DNA of 41,620 nt from Flavobacteriales bacterium (GTDB taxonomy: Bacteria; Bacteroidota; Bacteroidia; Flavobacteriales; Flavobacteriaceae), in assembly GCA_004213965.1 (NCBI GenBank), contig SGZI01000003.1:1-41620 (forward strand), given 5' to 3'. Shown here piece by piece: positions 18,076 through 27,486 of this stretch. A model generated the notes under the pieces. That model had not been told where the DNA came from. It saw nothing but the letters and a program-made list of their open reading frames with translations, and did not search any database. The position numbers and the translations under genes are program-made. Every line of letters starts with the position of its first letter. The first letter of the stretch is position 1.

Positions 18076-21051
18076 ATGAAAAAAAATTATCTTTTAACAC
18101 TATTATTGTCATTTCTATTTGCTGTTAACTTTCAAGCCCAAGTTGTGGTTGGCGAAGGTACAGTTGTAAATGAAGAAATGCCTATAGAACCTTATTACAA
18201 ATTCTCTTATTCTCAGGTAATATATCACGCCAGTGAGATTAATGCATCAGGTACCATTACAGGACTAAAATATACTGCTACTCAAGAAACTGATTTAGCT
18301 AATAGTGATGGTTGGGATATTTGGATAGGACACACTTCTCTTGATCAACATGAAGTTGTAGATGGAACAACAACTGTAAATTGGGTTGATATTTCAGAAT
18401 TAACACAAGTATTTAGTGGAACTGTTACAATCACAGATCAGGAGGTAAGTGTTACACTCGACACACCATTTGAATACAATGGAACAGACAATCTTCTTGT
18501 AGCAGTTAATGAAACATCTAATGTCAATAATGAGTATGATGGTTCAGATAATGATTTTTATTGTACTGCAACAACTGGGGTTTATCGTGGACTTGTAAAT
18601 TATTCTGACACAGGCACAGGTGATTTTACTAATCCAGCTCCAATTGACCCAAGTAATCCACCTGCCGTTACATCTGGAAGCAGAAGACAGTCTTATGCAA
18701 ACATAACTTTTGAAGGGATTACACAATCATGTTCTAATCCATCAGGCTTTAGTGTTGATAATATTTTGGGTACTACTGCAGATGTATCTTGGACATCAGC
18801 GAGCGACTATGGGTGGGAGTATATTATCCTTACTTCTGAAGATGATGCTCCAGGTGATTCTGACTCGGGAACAGCTGTTAGTGAAGCTTCTGTAAGTCTT
18901 TCAGGTTTAACACCAGTTACCGATTACATGTTTTATGCTAGAACGGTTTGTGCTAGTGAAAATAGTGCTTGGATTGGATTTGCTTTTACTACGGCATGTG
19001 CGGACCTTTTTGAACTTCCTTTTTTAGAAGGGTTTAATTCTGTTACTCCAGCACCTTCTGAGACTGAAATTTGCTGGACAATACTTGATTTATCTCCAGC
19101 TGAAGCACCAAATAATGCTTCTTGGGTTACAGGTTCTGCTGGAAGTTTTGCTTTTGAAGGAGATCAGGGAGCTTCACTTTACACAAATAATAATCAAGGA
19201 AAAAATGATGATTATTTAATTACTCCTAGATTAAACCTTACAGGAAACGATAGATTAAAATTTGCTGCTAAATCTTGGGATGAAGATGATACAAATAGTA
19301 TGGAAGTTTTAATCTCTAGCACAGGTAATGCTGCTGAAGACTTTACAATTGTTGTTAGCGAGCTTACAGAATATGCAGCTGGTGATTCATGGACTGAGGT
19401 TTCAATTGATCTTTCAGCATATACTGGGGCGCATTATATTGCATTCCATGTGCCTCCAACTGACGGTGATGGTTATTATATGATGTTAGATGCTGTTGTA
19501 GTTGAGGTAAATCCTACTTGTGACACTCCTTTGAATGTTGCAATATCTAATCTTACTTCTTCCTCTGCTGATGCTTCTTGGGAAGCAGGAGCAACTGGTG
19601 AAACAGAATGGGAGTATGTATTGCAAGCTTCAGGAGATCCTGATCCAACTGGAAGTGGTATTGCAGTTAGTACAAACTCAGTAACCTTAGATGGATTAAC
19701 CCAAGGGGATGAATATGATTTTTATGTTAGAGCTATTTGCGGCACTGATAATTATAGTGAGTGGACACCTCTATATGGAGTTTACTTTATGATTCCACCA
19801 GTTGGAGGAGTATGTACAGATCCTATTGTAATAGATACTTTACCTTATAGTACTACAGATACCACAGCTAATTATCAAGATGATTATGAGGGTAGTGCTG
19901 GAGAAAACTGTAATGAATCTGCTGCTTATTATCTTAATGGTGATGACGTAGTGTATGCATATACTGCAACAAGTGATACATCAATTAATGTGTCTATGTC
20001 TCCAGATGCTACATATTCAGGAATATTTGTTTATGATTCTTGTGATGATATCGGGGTAGAATGTGTTGCTGGAATAGGAGAATCTAGTAGTAATGAGAGA
20101 GTATTTGATATGAATGTTTATGTAGGGACTACTTACTATTTTGTAATTTCTACATGGGCTTCTCCTCAGAGTGTTGGATATGATCTTGTAATTACTGAGA
20201 ATACGTGTACAGATCCTGTTATTGAAGTTGCGAATGTAGATTGTAGTGAGGATCAATTTTCTGTAGAGTTTAATGTTACTGATATGGGCTCCTCTACATT
20301 ATTAACAATGACAGATGACCTAGGAAATGTGCAGTATGCTCAAACTACTGGAGTATTAACATTTGGTCCATATACAGGAGCTGATGCTCATGTAATTACT
20401 GTAGAGGGAGATGATCCAAATTGTAATCAGACATATGTTGTAACCAATGTTTGTAATGATGAATGTACAGGAGCATTACCGCTTGAGGCAGGTCAGGAAA
20501 TTTCAGGCGATACTAGTAATGCAACAGATTCTGGCAATAATCCTTCTAATGATCTATGGTATTCATATACTGGAAATGGGGAGAGCGATGAAATAACAAT
20601 TTCTTTATGCGGCTCTTCATATGACACGTATATTCGAATATTTGACTCATGTACGGGTGATCAAATTGTTTATAATGATGATGCTTGTGGTTTACAGTCA
20701 GAAATCACCTTTACATCAGATGGAACAACAACTTACTATATAATGGTTGAAGGATATAGTGCAAATAATGGAGCATTTGTTTTATCAGTCTCTAGTACGC
20801 TAGGAGTTGATGAGATTGATTTATCAAATCTAAAAATATATCCTAATCCAGTAGATGGTAATTATGTCACAATTAAATCACCAATAGGTGGTGATAAACA
20901 GATTGAACTATTTGATATTAATGGTAGAAGAGTGCTTAGCAGTACTATTTCAGGAGATATGTTAGATGTTTCATCTATTAATGCAGGTTTTTATATGATA
21001 AAAGTTACTGTAAATGATTATCAAAAGGTTTCTAAATTAATTATTAAATAA
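18076..21051 (+). CDS. Large secreted multidomain protein (choice-of-anchor J, two fibronectin III-like and two PPC-like domains) with T9SS type A sorting domain
   Basis: Signal peptide; FN3-like repeats (GTTADVSWTSAS..., SSSADASWEAG...); C-terminal LKIYPNPVDGNYVTIKS...IELFDINGRRVLS...INAGFYMIKV...KVSKLIIK is a T9SS C-terminal domain. Confidence 0.88.
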   Translation: MKKNYLLTLLLSFLFAVNFQAQVVVGEGTVVNEEMPIEPYYKFSYSQVIYHASEINASGTITGLKYTATQETDLANSDGWDIWIGHTSLDQHEVVDGTTTVNWVDISELTQVFSGTVTITDQEVSVTLDTPFEYNGTDNLLVAVNETSNVNNEYDGSDNDFYCTATTGVYRGLVNYSDTGTGDFTNPAPIDPSNPPAVTSGSRRQSYANITFEGITQSCSNPSGFSVDNILGTTADVSWTSASDYGWEYIILTSEDDAPGDSDSGTAVSEASVSLSGLTPVTDYMFYARTVCASENSAWIGFAFTTACADLFELPFLEGFNSVTPAPSETEICWTILDLSPAEAPNNASWVTGSAGSFAFEGDQGASLYTNNNQGKNDDYLITPRLNLTGNDRLKFAAKSWDEDDTNSMEVLISSTGNAAEDFTIVVSELTEYAAGDSWTEVSIDLSAYTGAHYIAFHVPPTDGDGYYMMLDAVVVEVNPTCDTPLNVAISNLTSSSADASWEAGATGETEWEYVLQASGDPDPTGSGIAVSTNSVTLDGLTQGDEYDFYVRAICGTDNYSEWTPLYGVYFMIPPVGGVCTDPIVIDTLPYSTTDTTANYQDDYEGSAGENCNESAAYYLNGDDVVYAYTATSDTSINVSMSPDATYSGIFVYDSCDDIGVECVAGIGESSSNERVFDMNVYVGTTYYFVISTWASPQSVGYDLVITENTCTDPVIEVANVDCSEDQFSVEFNVTDMGSSTLLTMTDDLGNVQYAQTTGVLTFGPYTGADAHVITVEGDDPNCNQTYVVTNVCNDECTGALPLEAGQEISGDTSNATDSGNNPSNDLWYSYTGNGESDEITISLCGSSYDTYIRIFDSCTGDQIVYNDDACGLQSEITFTSDGTTTYYIMVEGYSANNGAFVLSVSSTLGVDEIDLSNLKIYPNPVDGNYVTIKSPIGGDKQIELFDINGRRVLSSTISGDMLDVSSINAGFYMIKVTVNDYQKVSKLIIK

Positions 21052-21072
21052 TAGTTTAGAAATAAAGATAAA

Positions 21073-21107
21073 AAAGACCTGGTTTTTAAACTGGGTCTTT
21101 TTTTTAT
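21073..21107 (+). terminator. Intrinsic terminator after the T9SS cargo gene
   Basis: AAAGACCTGG-TTTTTAAA-CTGGGTCTTT stem (two G-U wobbles) followed by a T run. Confidence 0.85.
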
Positions 21108-21122
21108 ATCTACTTGTTTAAC

Positions 21123-21130
21123 TAAATTTG
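21123..21130 (+). promoter_or_regulatory. Bacteroidota -7 box (TAAATTTG), possibly leaderless transcript
   Basis: TAAATTTG ends 4 nt before the ATG at 21135. Confidence 0.5.
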
Positions 21131-21134
21131 ATCT

Positions 21135-22145
21135 ATGAATGAAAAAGATATTTCTTTTATTATCCCAGTATTTAATAGGCCAAACGAGATAAAAGAACTT
21201 TTAGAAAGTTTTATTAAACTATCCTCTGAGAAAGATTTTGAAATTGTAATTATTGAAGATGGATCAACGAATGATTGCCAAGAGGTAATAAATAATTTTA
21301 AGAATAACTTACATATTTCTTATTACAAGAAAAATAATACTGGTCCTGGAGATTCTAGAAATTATGGAATGAAAATGGCAAAAGGAAGCTATTTTATAAT
21401 ATTAGATTCTGATTGTTTATTACCAGAGAATTATATGAATCATTGCATGAATAATTTAAAACATAATTATGTAGACTGTTTTGGAGGTGTAGATGGATCA
21501 CATGATTCTTTTAGTGATTTCCAAAAAGCAGTTAGCTTTTCGATGACATCTTTTCTTACTACTGGGGGAATAAGAGGGGGTAATTTTAGAAAAAAATTAT
21601 TTCAGCCAAGAAGTTTTAATATGGGGATATCTAAAGAAGCTTTTTTAAAATCAAATGGTTTTGGAAACATCCATCCTGGTGAAGATCCTGATTTATCTAT
21701 TAGACTTAATCAATTAGGTTTTAAGACAGCATTATATAGTAATGTTATGGTGTTTCATAAGAGAAGGGTGTCAATTAGTAGTTTTTTTAAACAGGTCTAC
21801 AAATTTGGTTTAGTTAGACCAATATTAAATCAATGGCATCCTAAATCATTTAGATTGATATATTATTTTCCGACATTTGCTTTAATAGTATTGATTCTTT
21901 CAATTGTAGAATCAATTAACGGTAATTATATTCCATTATATCTAATAGCTGTTTATATGTTATTAATCGTAACCTCTTCAACATATCTTAATAAAAGTTT
22001 AAAGATAGGGTTGCTATCAATTATCACTAGCGCTATTCAGATTTTTGGATATGGCTATGGATATTTAAAATCAAGTATTATATTAATTTTTAATAAGAAA
22101 AACATAGAAGATATTTTGCCTGAAGTGTTTTTTAGAAAGCAATAG
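21135..22145 (+). CDS. Glycosyltransferase family 2
   Basis: SFIIPVFNRPNEIKELLESF, IIEDGSTNDC, GPGDSRNYGMKMAKGSYFIILDSDC; C-terminal TM segments. Confidence 0.93.
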   Translation: MNEKDISFIIPVFNRPNEIKELLESFIKLSSEKDFEIVIIEDGSTNDCQEVINNFKNNLHISYYKKNNTGPGDSRNYGMKMAKGSYFIILDSDCLLPENYMNHCMNNLKHNYVDCFGGVDGSHDSFSDFQKAVSFSMTSFLTTGGIRGGNFRKKLFQPRSFNMGISKEAFLKSNGFGNIHPGEDPDLSIRLNQLGFKTALYSNVMVFHKRRVSISSFFKQVYKFGLVRPILNQWHPKSFRLIYYFPTFALIVLILSIVESINGNYIPLYLIAVYMLLIVTSSTYLNKSLKIGLLSIITSAIQIFGYGYGYLKSSIILIFNKKNIEDILPEVFFRKQ

Positions 22146-22147
22146 CT

Positions 22148-23095
22148 ATGTTAAAGAAGATAAGATCTATATATAAGACAAGAAAATTTAATGTTTTCAT
22201 CTTTTTTGTATTATTAGCTTTAGTGTATTCGATGCTATCTAAATTAACTGCTAATTATACTAAAACTATAGCATTTGCAGTCAAACCTGTAGATATACCA
22301 TCAGATCAGGTGGTATTAGATCAGTCAGTTGATAGTATAGTAGTTGTTTTAAGTGGGTATGGTTATAATTTGGCTAAATATTATTTAGATGAACCAATAA
22401 TAGAAATATCACTTAATGATCTGAAAAGAGTTAAATCTAAATACCAGTGGAGTAAACAAAAAAATTATTCAGATCTGCAATCAAAATTCAATGACCCAAT
22501 TACCTTAATATCTACTTCTATAGATCAAATAGATTTTATAATTGAGCAGTATGAATCAAAGAAGGTTCCATTGAAATTAAATTTAGAATTAGATTACAAA
22601 TCTGGTTTTGATTCTTTTCAGCCTTATACACTATCTAAAGATTCAATAGCTATAACTGGTCCAAATTCTTTAATTGATTCAATTAATGTAATTGAAACAG
22701 AAAAATTAGTGTTAAATCAGATTGATTCAGATATTAATTCCAGTATTCGAATAAGCCCTTCAAAAAACAAGAATGTTATATATTCAGAAGAGAGTGTAGG
22801 TTTTCAGCTAAAAGTAGAGAAATTTACGGAAGAATCTATTAAAGTTCCTGTAACTATTGTAAATATTAAGGATGACATGAAAATTAATTATTTCCCTAAG
22901 ATTGTTACAGTTTTATATCGTGTCAGTATAAGAGAATATAAATCTGTAAATCCAATGGATTTTAGAGTTGAATGTGATTTAAATACAATCAACAGTGAAA
23001 ATTCTATTTTGATTTCCACAATTACAAAAAAACCCATTAATGTGAACAAATATAGGATAGAAAACAATCAAATTCAATACGTAATTATAGAATGA
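22148..23095 (+). CDS. YbbR-like (CdaR-family) membrane-anchored protein
   Basis: N-terminal TM followed by YbbR-like repeats; conserved GT2-YbbR-coaE context in Flavobacteriia. Confidence 0.7.
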   Translation: MLKKIRSIYKTRKFNVFIFFVLLALVYSMLSKLTANYTKTIAFAVKPVDIPSDQVVLDQSVDSIVVVLSGYGYNLAKYYLDEPIIEISLNDLKRVKSKYQWSKQKNYSDLQSKFNDPITLISTSIDQIDFIIEQYESKKVPLKLNLELDYKSGFDSFQPYTLSKDSIAITGPNSLIDSINVIETEKLVLNQIDSDINSSIRISPSKNKNVIYSEESVGFQLKVEKFTEESIKVPVTIVNIKDDMKINYFPKIVTVLYRVSIREYKSVNPMDFRVECDLNTINSENSILISTITKKPINVNKYRIENNQIQYVIIE

Positions 23096-23670
23096 AAAAA
23101 GTAGCTGTTACAGGAGGAATTGGCACTGGTAAAACAACTGTTTCAAAGTTGTTTGAAAAAATCGGGATTCCTGTATTTAATTCTGATGAAATTGCAAAAG
23201 AATTAATGCATAATGATAAGCAATTGCAAGCAGAAATCATAAAAGTTTTTGGCGATGAATCATATATTAATAATGAGCTGAACAGAGCTTATTTGTCAGA
23301 TGTTGTTTTTAATGATGAAGCCTTACTAGATAAAATTAATTCTATAGTTCATCCATATGTTGCAAAAGAGTTTAACCAATGGTTATTAAATCAAAAATCT
23401 GATTATATACTATATGAGTCAGCTATTATATTTGAAAATAATAGTGAAGATATATTTGACAAAATTATATGTGTCATTGCTCCAGAAGAAGATGTGATTT
23501 CGAGAGTGATGAAAAGAAATAATTTTTCACGTAATAAGGTGATCTCAATCATTAACAATCAGTTACCTGATCAAATTAAAAGAAAGAAGTCAGATTATAT
23601 TGTAGAAAATATTAATAAGTCTGATTTAACAGAAAAGATAATGGAAATTCACAATATGATTATTGGTTAA
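23092..23670 (+). CDS. coaE: Dephospho-CoA kinase
   Basis: VAVTGGIGTGKTTVSKLFEKIGIPVFNSDEIAKELM; IVHPYVAKEFNQW. Confidence 0.96.
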   Translation: MKKVAVTGGIGTGKTTVSKLFEKIGIPVFNSDEIAKELMHNDKQLQAEIIKVFGDESYINNELNRAYLSDVVFNDEALLDKINSIVHPYVAKEFNQWLLNQKSDYILYESAIIFENNSEDIFDKIICVIAPEEDVISRVMKRNNFSRNKVISIINNQLPDQIKRKKSDYIVENINKSDLTEKIMEIHNMIIG

Positions 23671-23731
23671 ATTTTTTAAAAAGCATATGTTAACGATAGG
23701 TTAAATTAATTAATCCATTATATTTTTACCT

Positions 23732-23739
23732 TAAATTTG
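23732..23739 (+). promoter_or_regulatory. Bacteroidota -7 box (TAAATTTG), possibly leaderless transcript
   Basis: TAAATTTG ends 4 nt before the ATG at 23744, the same spacing as at 21123. Confidence 0.5.
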
Positions 23740-23743
23740 ATTT

Positions 23744-25354
23744 ATGAGTAAAAAAATCCTTATTCTCTTGATTACATTAATGAGTATTTCATTAATAGGG
23801 GTTATTATTATCCAAGGATTTTTTATTACAGAAATCTACAAGGATGCAGAAAGAAAATTTAATAAAGACACTAATTTTGCATTATCTGAAGGAGTTGAAT
23901 GGTTAGAAAGAAGAGAGTTTAGGCGTTATGTAGTTAAATTTAGAGATTTAATAAGTAGTGGAGCTACAATAGATACAACAGCTATAAATAGCTTATACAT
24001 CATAAAAGAAAGTGCAGATAATGATGAGGTGATGATGTATAGAAATGCATCAATTGAAGAAAACCTAAAATTTCCTACTCTAGGAACATTTGCTAAATCA
24101 ATTGCCTCTGCTGCATCAAAAGATCTTGAAATTTTAGAAGACTCAATTAATCTTAGAAGAGTTTCTAATGAAAGGGAAACAAAAGTTCTAAAGATTCAAA
24201 ATGAAAGAGAATATGCTGGTATAAGCTCAGAACAATTTCTGTCAAAAATAGGTGAGATTTCAAAAAGTAAAGAAATTCTTTTTGAAACAGCATATCATGA
24301 TCTTGCAAAAAAAAATACAATTGAAAGAAGGGTTGGTAATGTCATATCATTAAAGAATTTTTTAAAGTATAGATTTAAAAGAGTTAATGTAGATGTTCCA
24401 TTTGAGTTTGCAATTTTTAATAAAGGCTCGCTAACTACTATTAAATCTGAAAATTTTAAAGCAGGGAAAAATACTATTGAAGCAGCACTTTTTTCAGATG
24501 AAAATAACGAAAGTGACTATCTTATTAAAGTTAATTTTCCTAGAAGAACTCCATTATTAGTTGCTCCAATAATTTCTATTGCCCTTGTTTCAATAATATT
24601 TACTTTTATTATAATAATTGTATATATATATACTGTGATGATTCTGTTAAGACAAAGGCAAATTTCTCAAATCAAAACAGATTTTATTAATAATATGACT
24701 CATGAATTTAAAACCCCAATAGCAACCATTAATCTAGCGTTAGATTCAATAAAGAATCCTAAAACTATTAAAGATCAAGGTTTAATCAAAAAATACCTTA
24801 AAATGATTAAAGACGAGAATGAAAGAATGCATGATCAGGTTGAAAATGTATTAAGAATGTCTCAGCTAGAGAAAAAAGAGTTAGAAATTGATAAAACCAC
24901 ATTAAGTGTAGATGAATTGATAAAAATTGCAATCTCCCATGTTCAATTATTATTAGATAATAAAAAAGGTTCTGTAAGTTTAAATCTAAATGCAAATATG
25001 CAGGAGATATTTGGAAATGAGACACATTTAATTAATGTTATGGTAAATATTATAGATAATGCAATTAAATACTGTGATAAAGCTCCAGAAATTGTAATTT
25101 CTACTGAAAACGTAAATGATAAAATTATATTAAAGTTTCAGGATAATGGAGTAGGGATGTCTAAAAATGTTCAAAATAAAATTTTTGATAAATTTTATAG
25201 AGAACAAACTGGAGATTTGCATAATGTGAAAGGCCATGGTCTAGGCTTGGCATATGTTAAGAAAATAATTGATTATCACAATGGCAAAATAAGTCTTGAA
25301 AGTGTTTTAACAAAGGGGTCTATATTTTCAATTGAGTTGTCTACAAAAAAATAA
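23744..25354 (+). CDS. Sensor histidine kinase (RprX-like)
   Basis: Two TM segments, H-box NMTHEFKTPIATI, N-box MVNIIDNAIKYC, GHGLGLAYVKKI. Confidence 0.95.
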   Translation: MSKKILILLITLMSISLIGVIIIQGFFITEIYKDAERKFNKDTNFALSEGVEWLERREFRRYVVKFRDLISSGATIDTTAINSLYIIKESADNDEVMMYRNASIEENLKFPTLGTFAKSIASAASKDLEILEDSINLRRVSNERETKVLKIQNEREYAGISSEQFLSKIGEISKSKEILFETAYHDLAKKNTIERRVGNVISLKNFLKYRFKRVNVDVPFEFAIFNKGSLTTIKSENFKAGKNTIEAALFSDENNESDYLIKVNFPRRTPLLVAPIISIALVSIIFTFIIIIVYIYTVMILLRQRQISQIKTDFINNMTHEFKTPIATINLALDSIKNPKTIKDQGLIKKYLKMIKDENERMHDQVENVLRMSQLEKKELEIDKTTLSVDELIKIAISHVQLLLDNKKGSVSLNLNANMQEIFGNETHLINVMVNIIDNAIKYCDKAPEIVISTENVNDKIILKFQDNGVGMSKNVQNKIFDKFYREQTGDLHNVKGHGLGLAYVKKIIDYHNGKISLESVLTKGSIFSIELSTKK

Positions 25355-25357
25355 AGT

Positions 25358-26056
25358 ATGAATGATAAAAAAAGAATTCTGTTAGTTGAAGATGATCCAA
25401 ATTTTGGAATTATTCTTCGCGATTTTCTAAAAATGAATGATTATGATATTGTTTTAGCAAAAAATGGAATGGAAGGATTTGAGAAATTTAAAAAATACGA
25501 TTTTCATCTATGTATCCTGGATGTTATGATGCCATATAAGGATGGATTTACTTTAGCTGGTGAGATAAAAGAAGTTAATCAAGATATGCCTTTAATTTTT
25601 CTTACTGCTAAATCGTTAAAAGAGGATGTATTAAAAGGATATAAAATTGGTGCAGATGATTATCTTAAGAAACCTTTTGACAGTGATGTTCTATTATACA
25701 AGATTAAAGCAATACTAAAAAGAAATAAATTAAGTGCAGTTTTAGATACAGAGGAGTTTGAATTTAAGTTTAGTTCTTTTGAGTTTAATTCTAAATTAAG
25801 ACATCTTAAATTTAAAGATAACAATCATGTTAAATTATCTCCAAAAGAAAATATGCTTTTAAAAATGTTAATATTACATAAAAATGACCTTATGCCTAGA
25901 GAGTTGGCGTTAACAAGAATATGGAGAGATGATAACTATTTTACTTCTAGAAGTATGGATGTCTATATTGCAAAACTTAGGAAACAACTGGAATTAGATC
26001 CTAATGTTAAAATAAACAATATTCACGGGGAAGGTTTTAGGTTAGTTATTGATTAA
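25358..26056 (+). CDS. OmpR-family response regulator (RprY-like)
   Basis: RILLVEDDPNFG, LCILDVMMPYKDGF, IFLTAKSLKEDVLKGYKIGADDYLKKPFD; C-terminal winged helix RSMDVYIAKLRKQL. Confidence 0.96.
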   Translation: MNDKKRILLVEDDPNFGIILRDFLKMNDYDIVLAKNGMEGFEKFKKYDFHLCILDVMMPYKDGFTLAGEIKEVNQDMPLIFLTAKSLKEDVLKGYKIGADDYLKKPFDSDVLLYKIKAILKRNKLSAVLDTEEFEFKFSSFEFNSKLRHLKFKDNNHVKLSPKENMLLKMLILHKNDLMPRELALTRIWRDDNYFTSRSMDVYIAKLRKQLELDPNVKINNIHGEGFRLVID

Positions 26057-26950
26057 ATTATTAATGTGCTCAACAATTTCTTCAAAATTATAGTCAGGAG
26101 TTATCCATTTTGAATTTTCAATAGATTTAAACCATGTTAATTGTCTTTTAGCATATCTCCTAGAGTTCTTTTTTATTTCAGCTATGCAATCATTTAATGA
26201 ATAATCTCCTTCAAGATGTTTAAATACTTCGCTATAACCAATAGTATTTAAAGTAGTTAGGTTTTTTAGGTTATATAATCCCTTAACTTCATTTATTAGG
26301 CCGTTTTCAACCATAGCATCAACTCGAGAATTAATCCTATCATATAATAGATCTCTATTTTGATTTATTCCTAAAACAATTGTGTTAAAATTTCTTTTCT
26401 TTTTAGGTTTTTTTAAAAAACTTGAATATGGTTTTTTAGTAGATATAGAAACTTCTAAAGCCCTTACTAATCTTCTTGGATTGTTTATATCTATTTTGTT
26501 ATAGGATATTGGGTCTAATAGTTTTAATTTTTCTTGGAGTTTTACTATTCCTTTAAGCTCTAATTCTGAATAAATTGATTTTCTAATTTCTAAATTTATC
26601 TCTGGGATTTCATCCAATCCATATATAACTGAATTTATATACAAACCAGATCCACCCACTAATACAGCAACATTATTATTTTTAAATATTGCGTTTAAAC
26701 AATTTAATGCATCCTTTTCATAATCATTGATATTGTATCTGTCGTGAATACTTTTATTGTTTATTAGATGATGCTTTACTTGATTAAGTTCATTTTCTAT
26801 TGGTTTAGCAGTGCCAATATTCATTTCCTTGTAAAACTGTCTTGAATCAGCAGATACAATCTCAGTTTTAAAGAATTTGGCAATTTTTATTGCTAAGCTG
26901 GTCTTTCCTACTGCTGTTGGGCCTATTATTGTAATTAGTTGTTTAGTCAT
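26042..26950 (-). CDS. miaA: tRNA dimethylallyltransferase
   Basis: IIGPTAVGKTSLAIKIAK, EIVSADSRQFYKEMNIGTAKP, RRYAKRQLTWFKS. Confidence 0.97.
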   Translation of the reverse strand: MTKQLITIIGPTAVGKTSLAIKIAKFFKTEIVSADSRQFYKEMNIGTAKPIENELNQVKHHLINNKSIHDRYNINDYEKDALNCLNAIFKNNNVAVLVGGSGLYINSVIYGLDEIPEINLEIRKSIYSELELKGIVKLQEKLKLLDPISYNKIDINNPRRLVRALEVSISTKKPYSSFLKKPKKKRNFNTIVLGINQNRDLLYDRINSRVDAMVENGLINEVKGLYNLKNLTTLNTIGYSEVFKHLEGDYSLNDCIAEIKKNSRRYAKRQLTWFKSIENSKWITPDYNFEEIVEHINNLINN

Positions 26951-27475
26951 CTATTTTACAAAGTTTTGAATATTATCCCCTTTGTCTAAATTTATTAGGA
27001 TTTTAAATAGTTCTAGAGTAGCCAACGCATCGCCATCAGCTCTATGTCTATTTTTAATTTTTATACCTAGACTATCAGCTAATTTTCCCAAACTATATGA
27101 ATCTTCATTGGGAATAAGTTCTTTAGATACTTCTATAGTACATAATGTTTTTCTACTATAGTTTATGCCAATATTTTTAAATTCATTTTTTAACATTCTA
27201 TAATCAAAGTCTGCATTATGAGCTACCAGAATACAGTTATTAGTTATTTCATTAATTTTTTTTGAAATAGTAATAAATTTAGGGGCATTCTTTAGCATTT
27301 TTTTATTTATTCCTGTTAGATTTTGAACAAATGGTTGAATTTCTTTTTTTGAATGTACCAATGTATGAAGATGATCAGTTAATACATTGTTTTCTAATCT
27401 ATAAATAGCTATTTCGGTAATCTTTTCTTGATTGAATTTACCACCTGTAGTTTCTATATCTATTATTGCGTATAT
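26951..27475 (-). CDS. DEDD-family 3'-5' exonuclease (DNA pol III epsilon-like); extended beyond the ORF track (26951..27361) to a non-canonical start
   Basis: In-frame upstream reading adds YAIIDIETTGGKFNQEKITEIAIYRLENNVLTDHLHT (ExoI motif DIETTG); ExoII VAHNADFDYRML and ExoIII HRADGDALAT are downstream. The only codons at the expected Met position are ATA (27473-27475) or ATT (27476-27478). Confidence 0.85.
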   Translation of the reverse strand: MYAIIDIETTGGKFNQEKITEIAIYRLENNVLTDHLHTLVHSKKEIQPFVQNLTGINKKMLKNAPKFITISKKINEITNNCILVAHNADFDYRMLKNEFKNIGINYSRKTLCTIEVSKELIPNEDSYSLGKLADSLGIKIKNRHRADGDALATLELFKILINLDKGDNIQNFVK

Positions 27476-27486
27476 AATAAAGTATT

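Noticed and set aside
18544-18895. Two small ORFs (18544..18726 -, 18710..18895 +) and a further one (20017..20256 -) inside the T9SS cargo gene
   Set aside because: Out-of-frame or antisense to a continuous 991-aa CDS with coherent domains; no promoter evidence.
24807-25025. 72-aa minus-strand ORF inside the histidine kinase
   Set aside because: Antisense to the conserved HisKA region; chance ORF.
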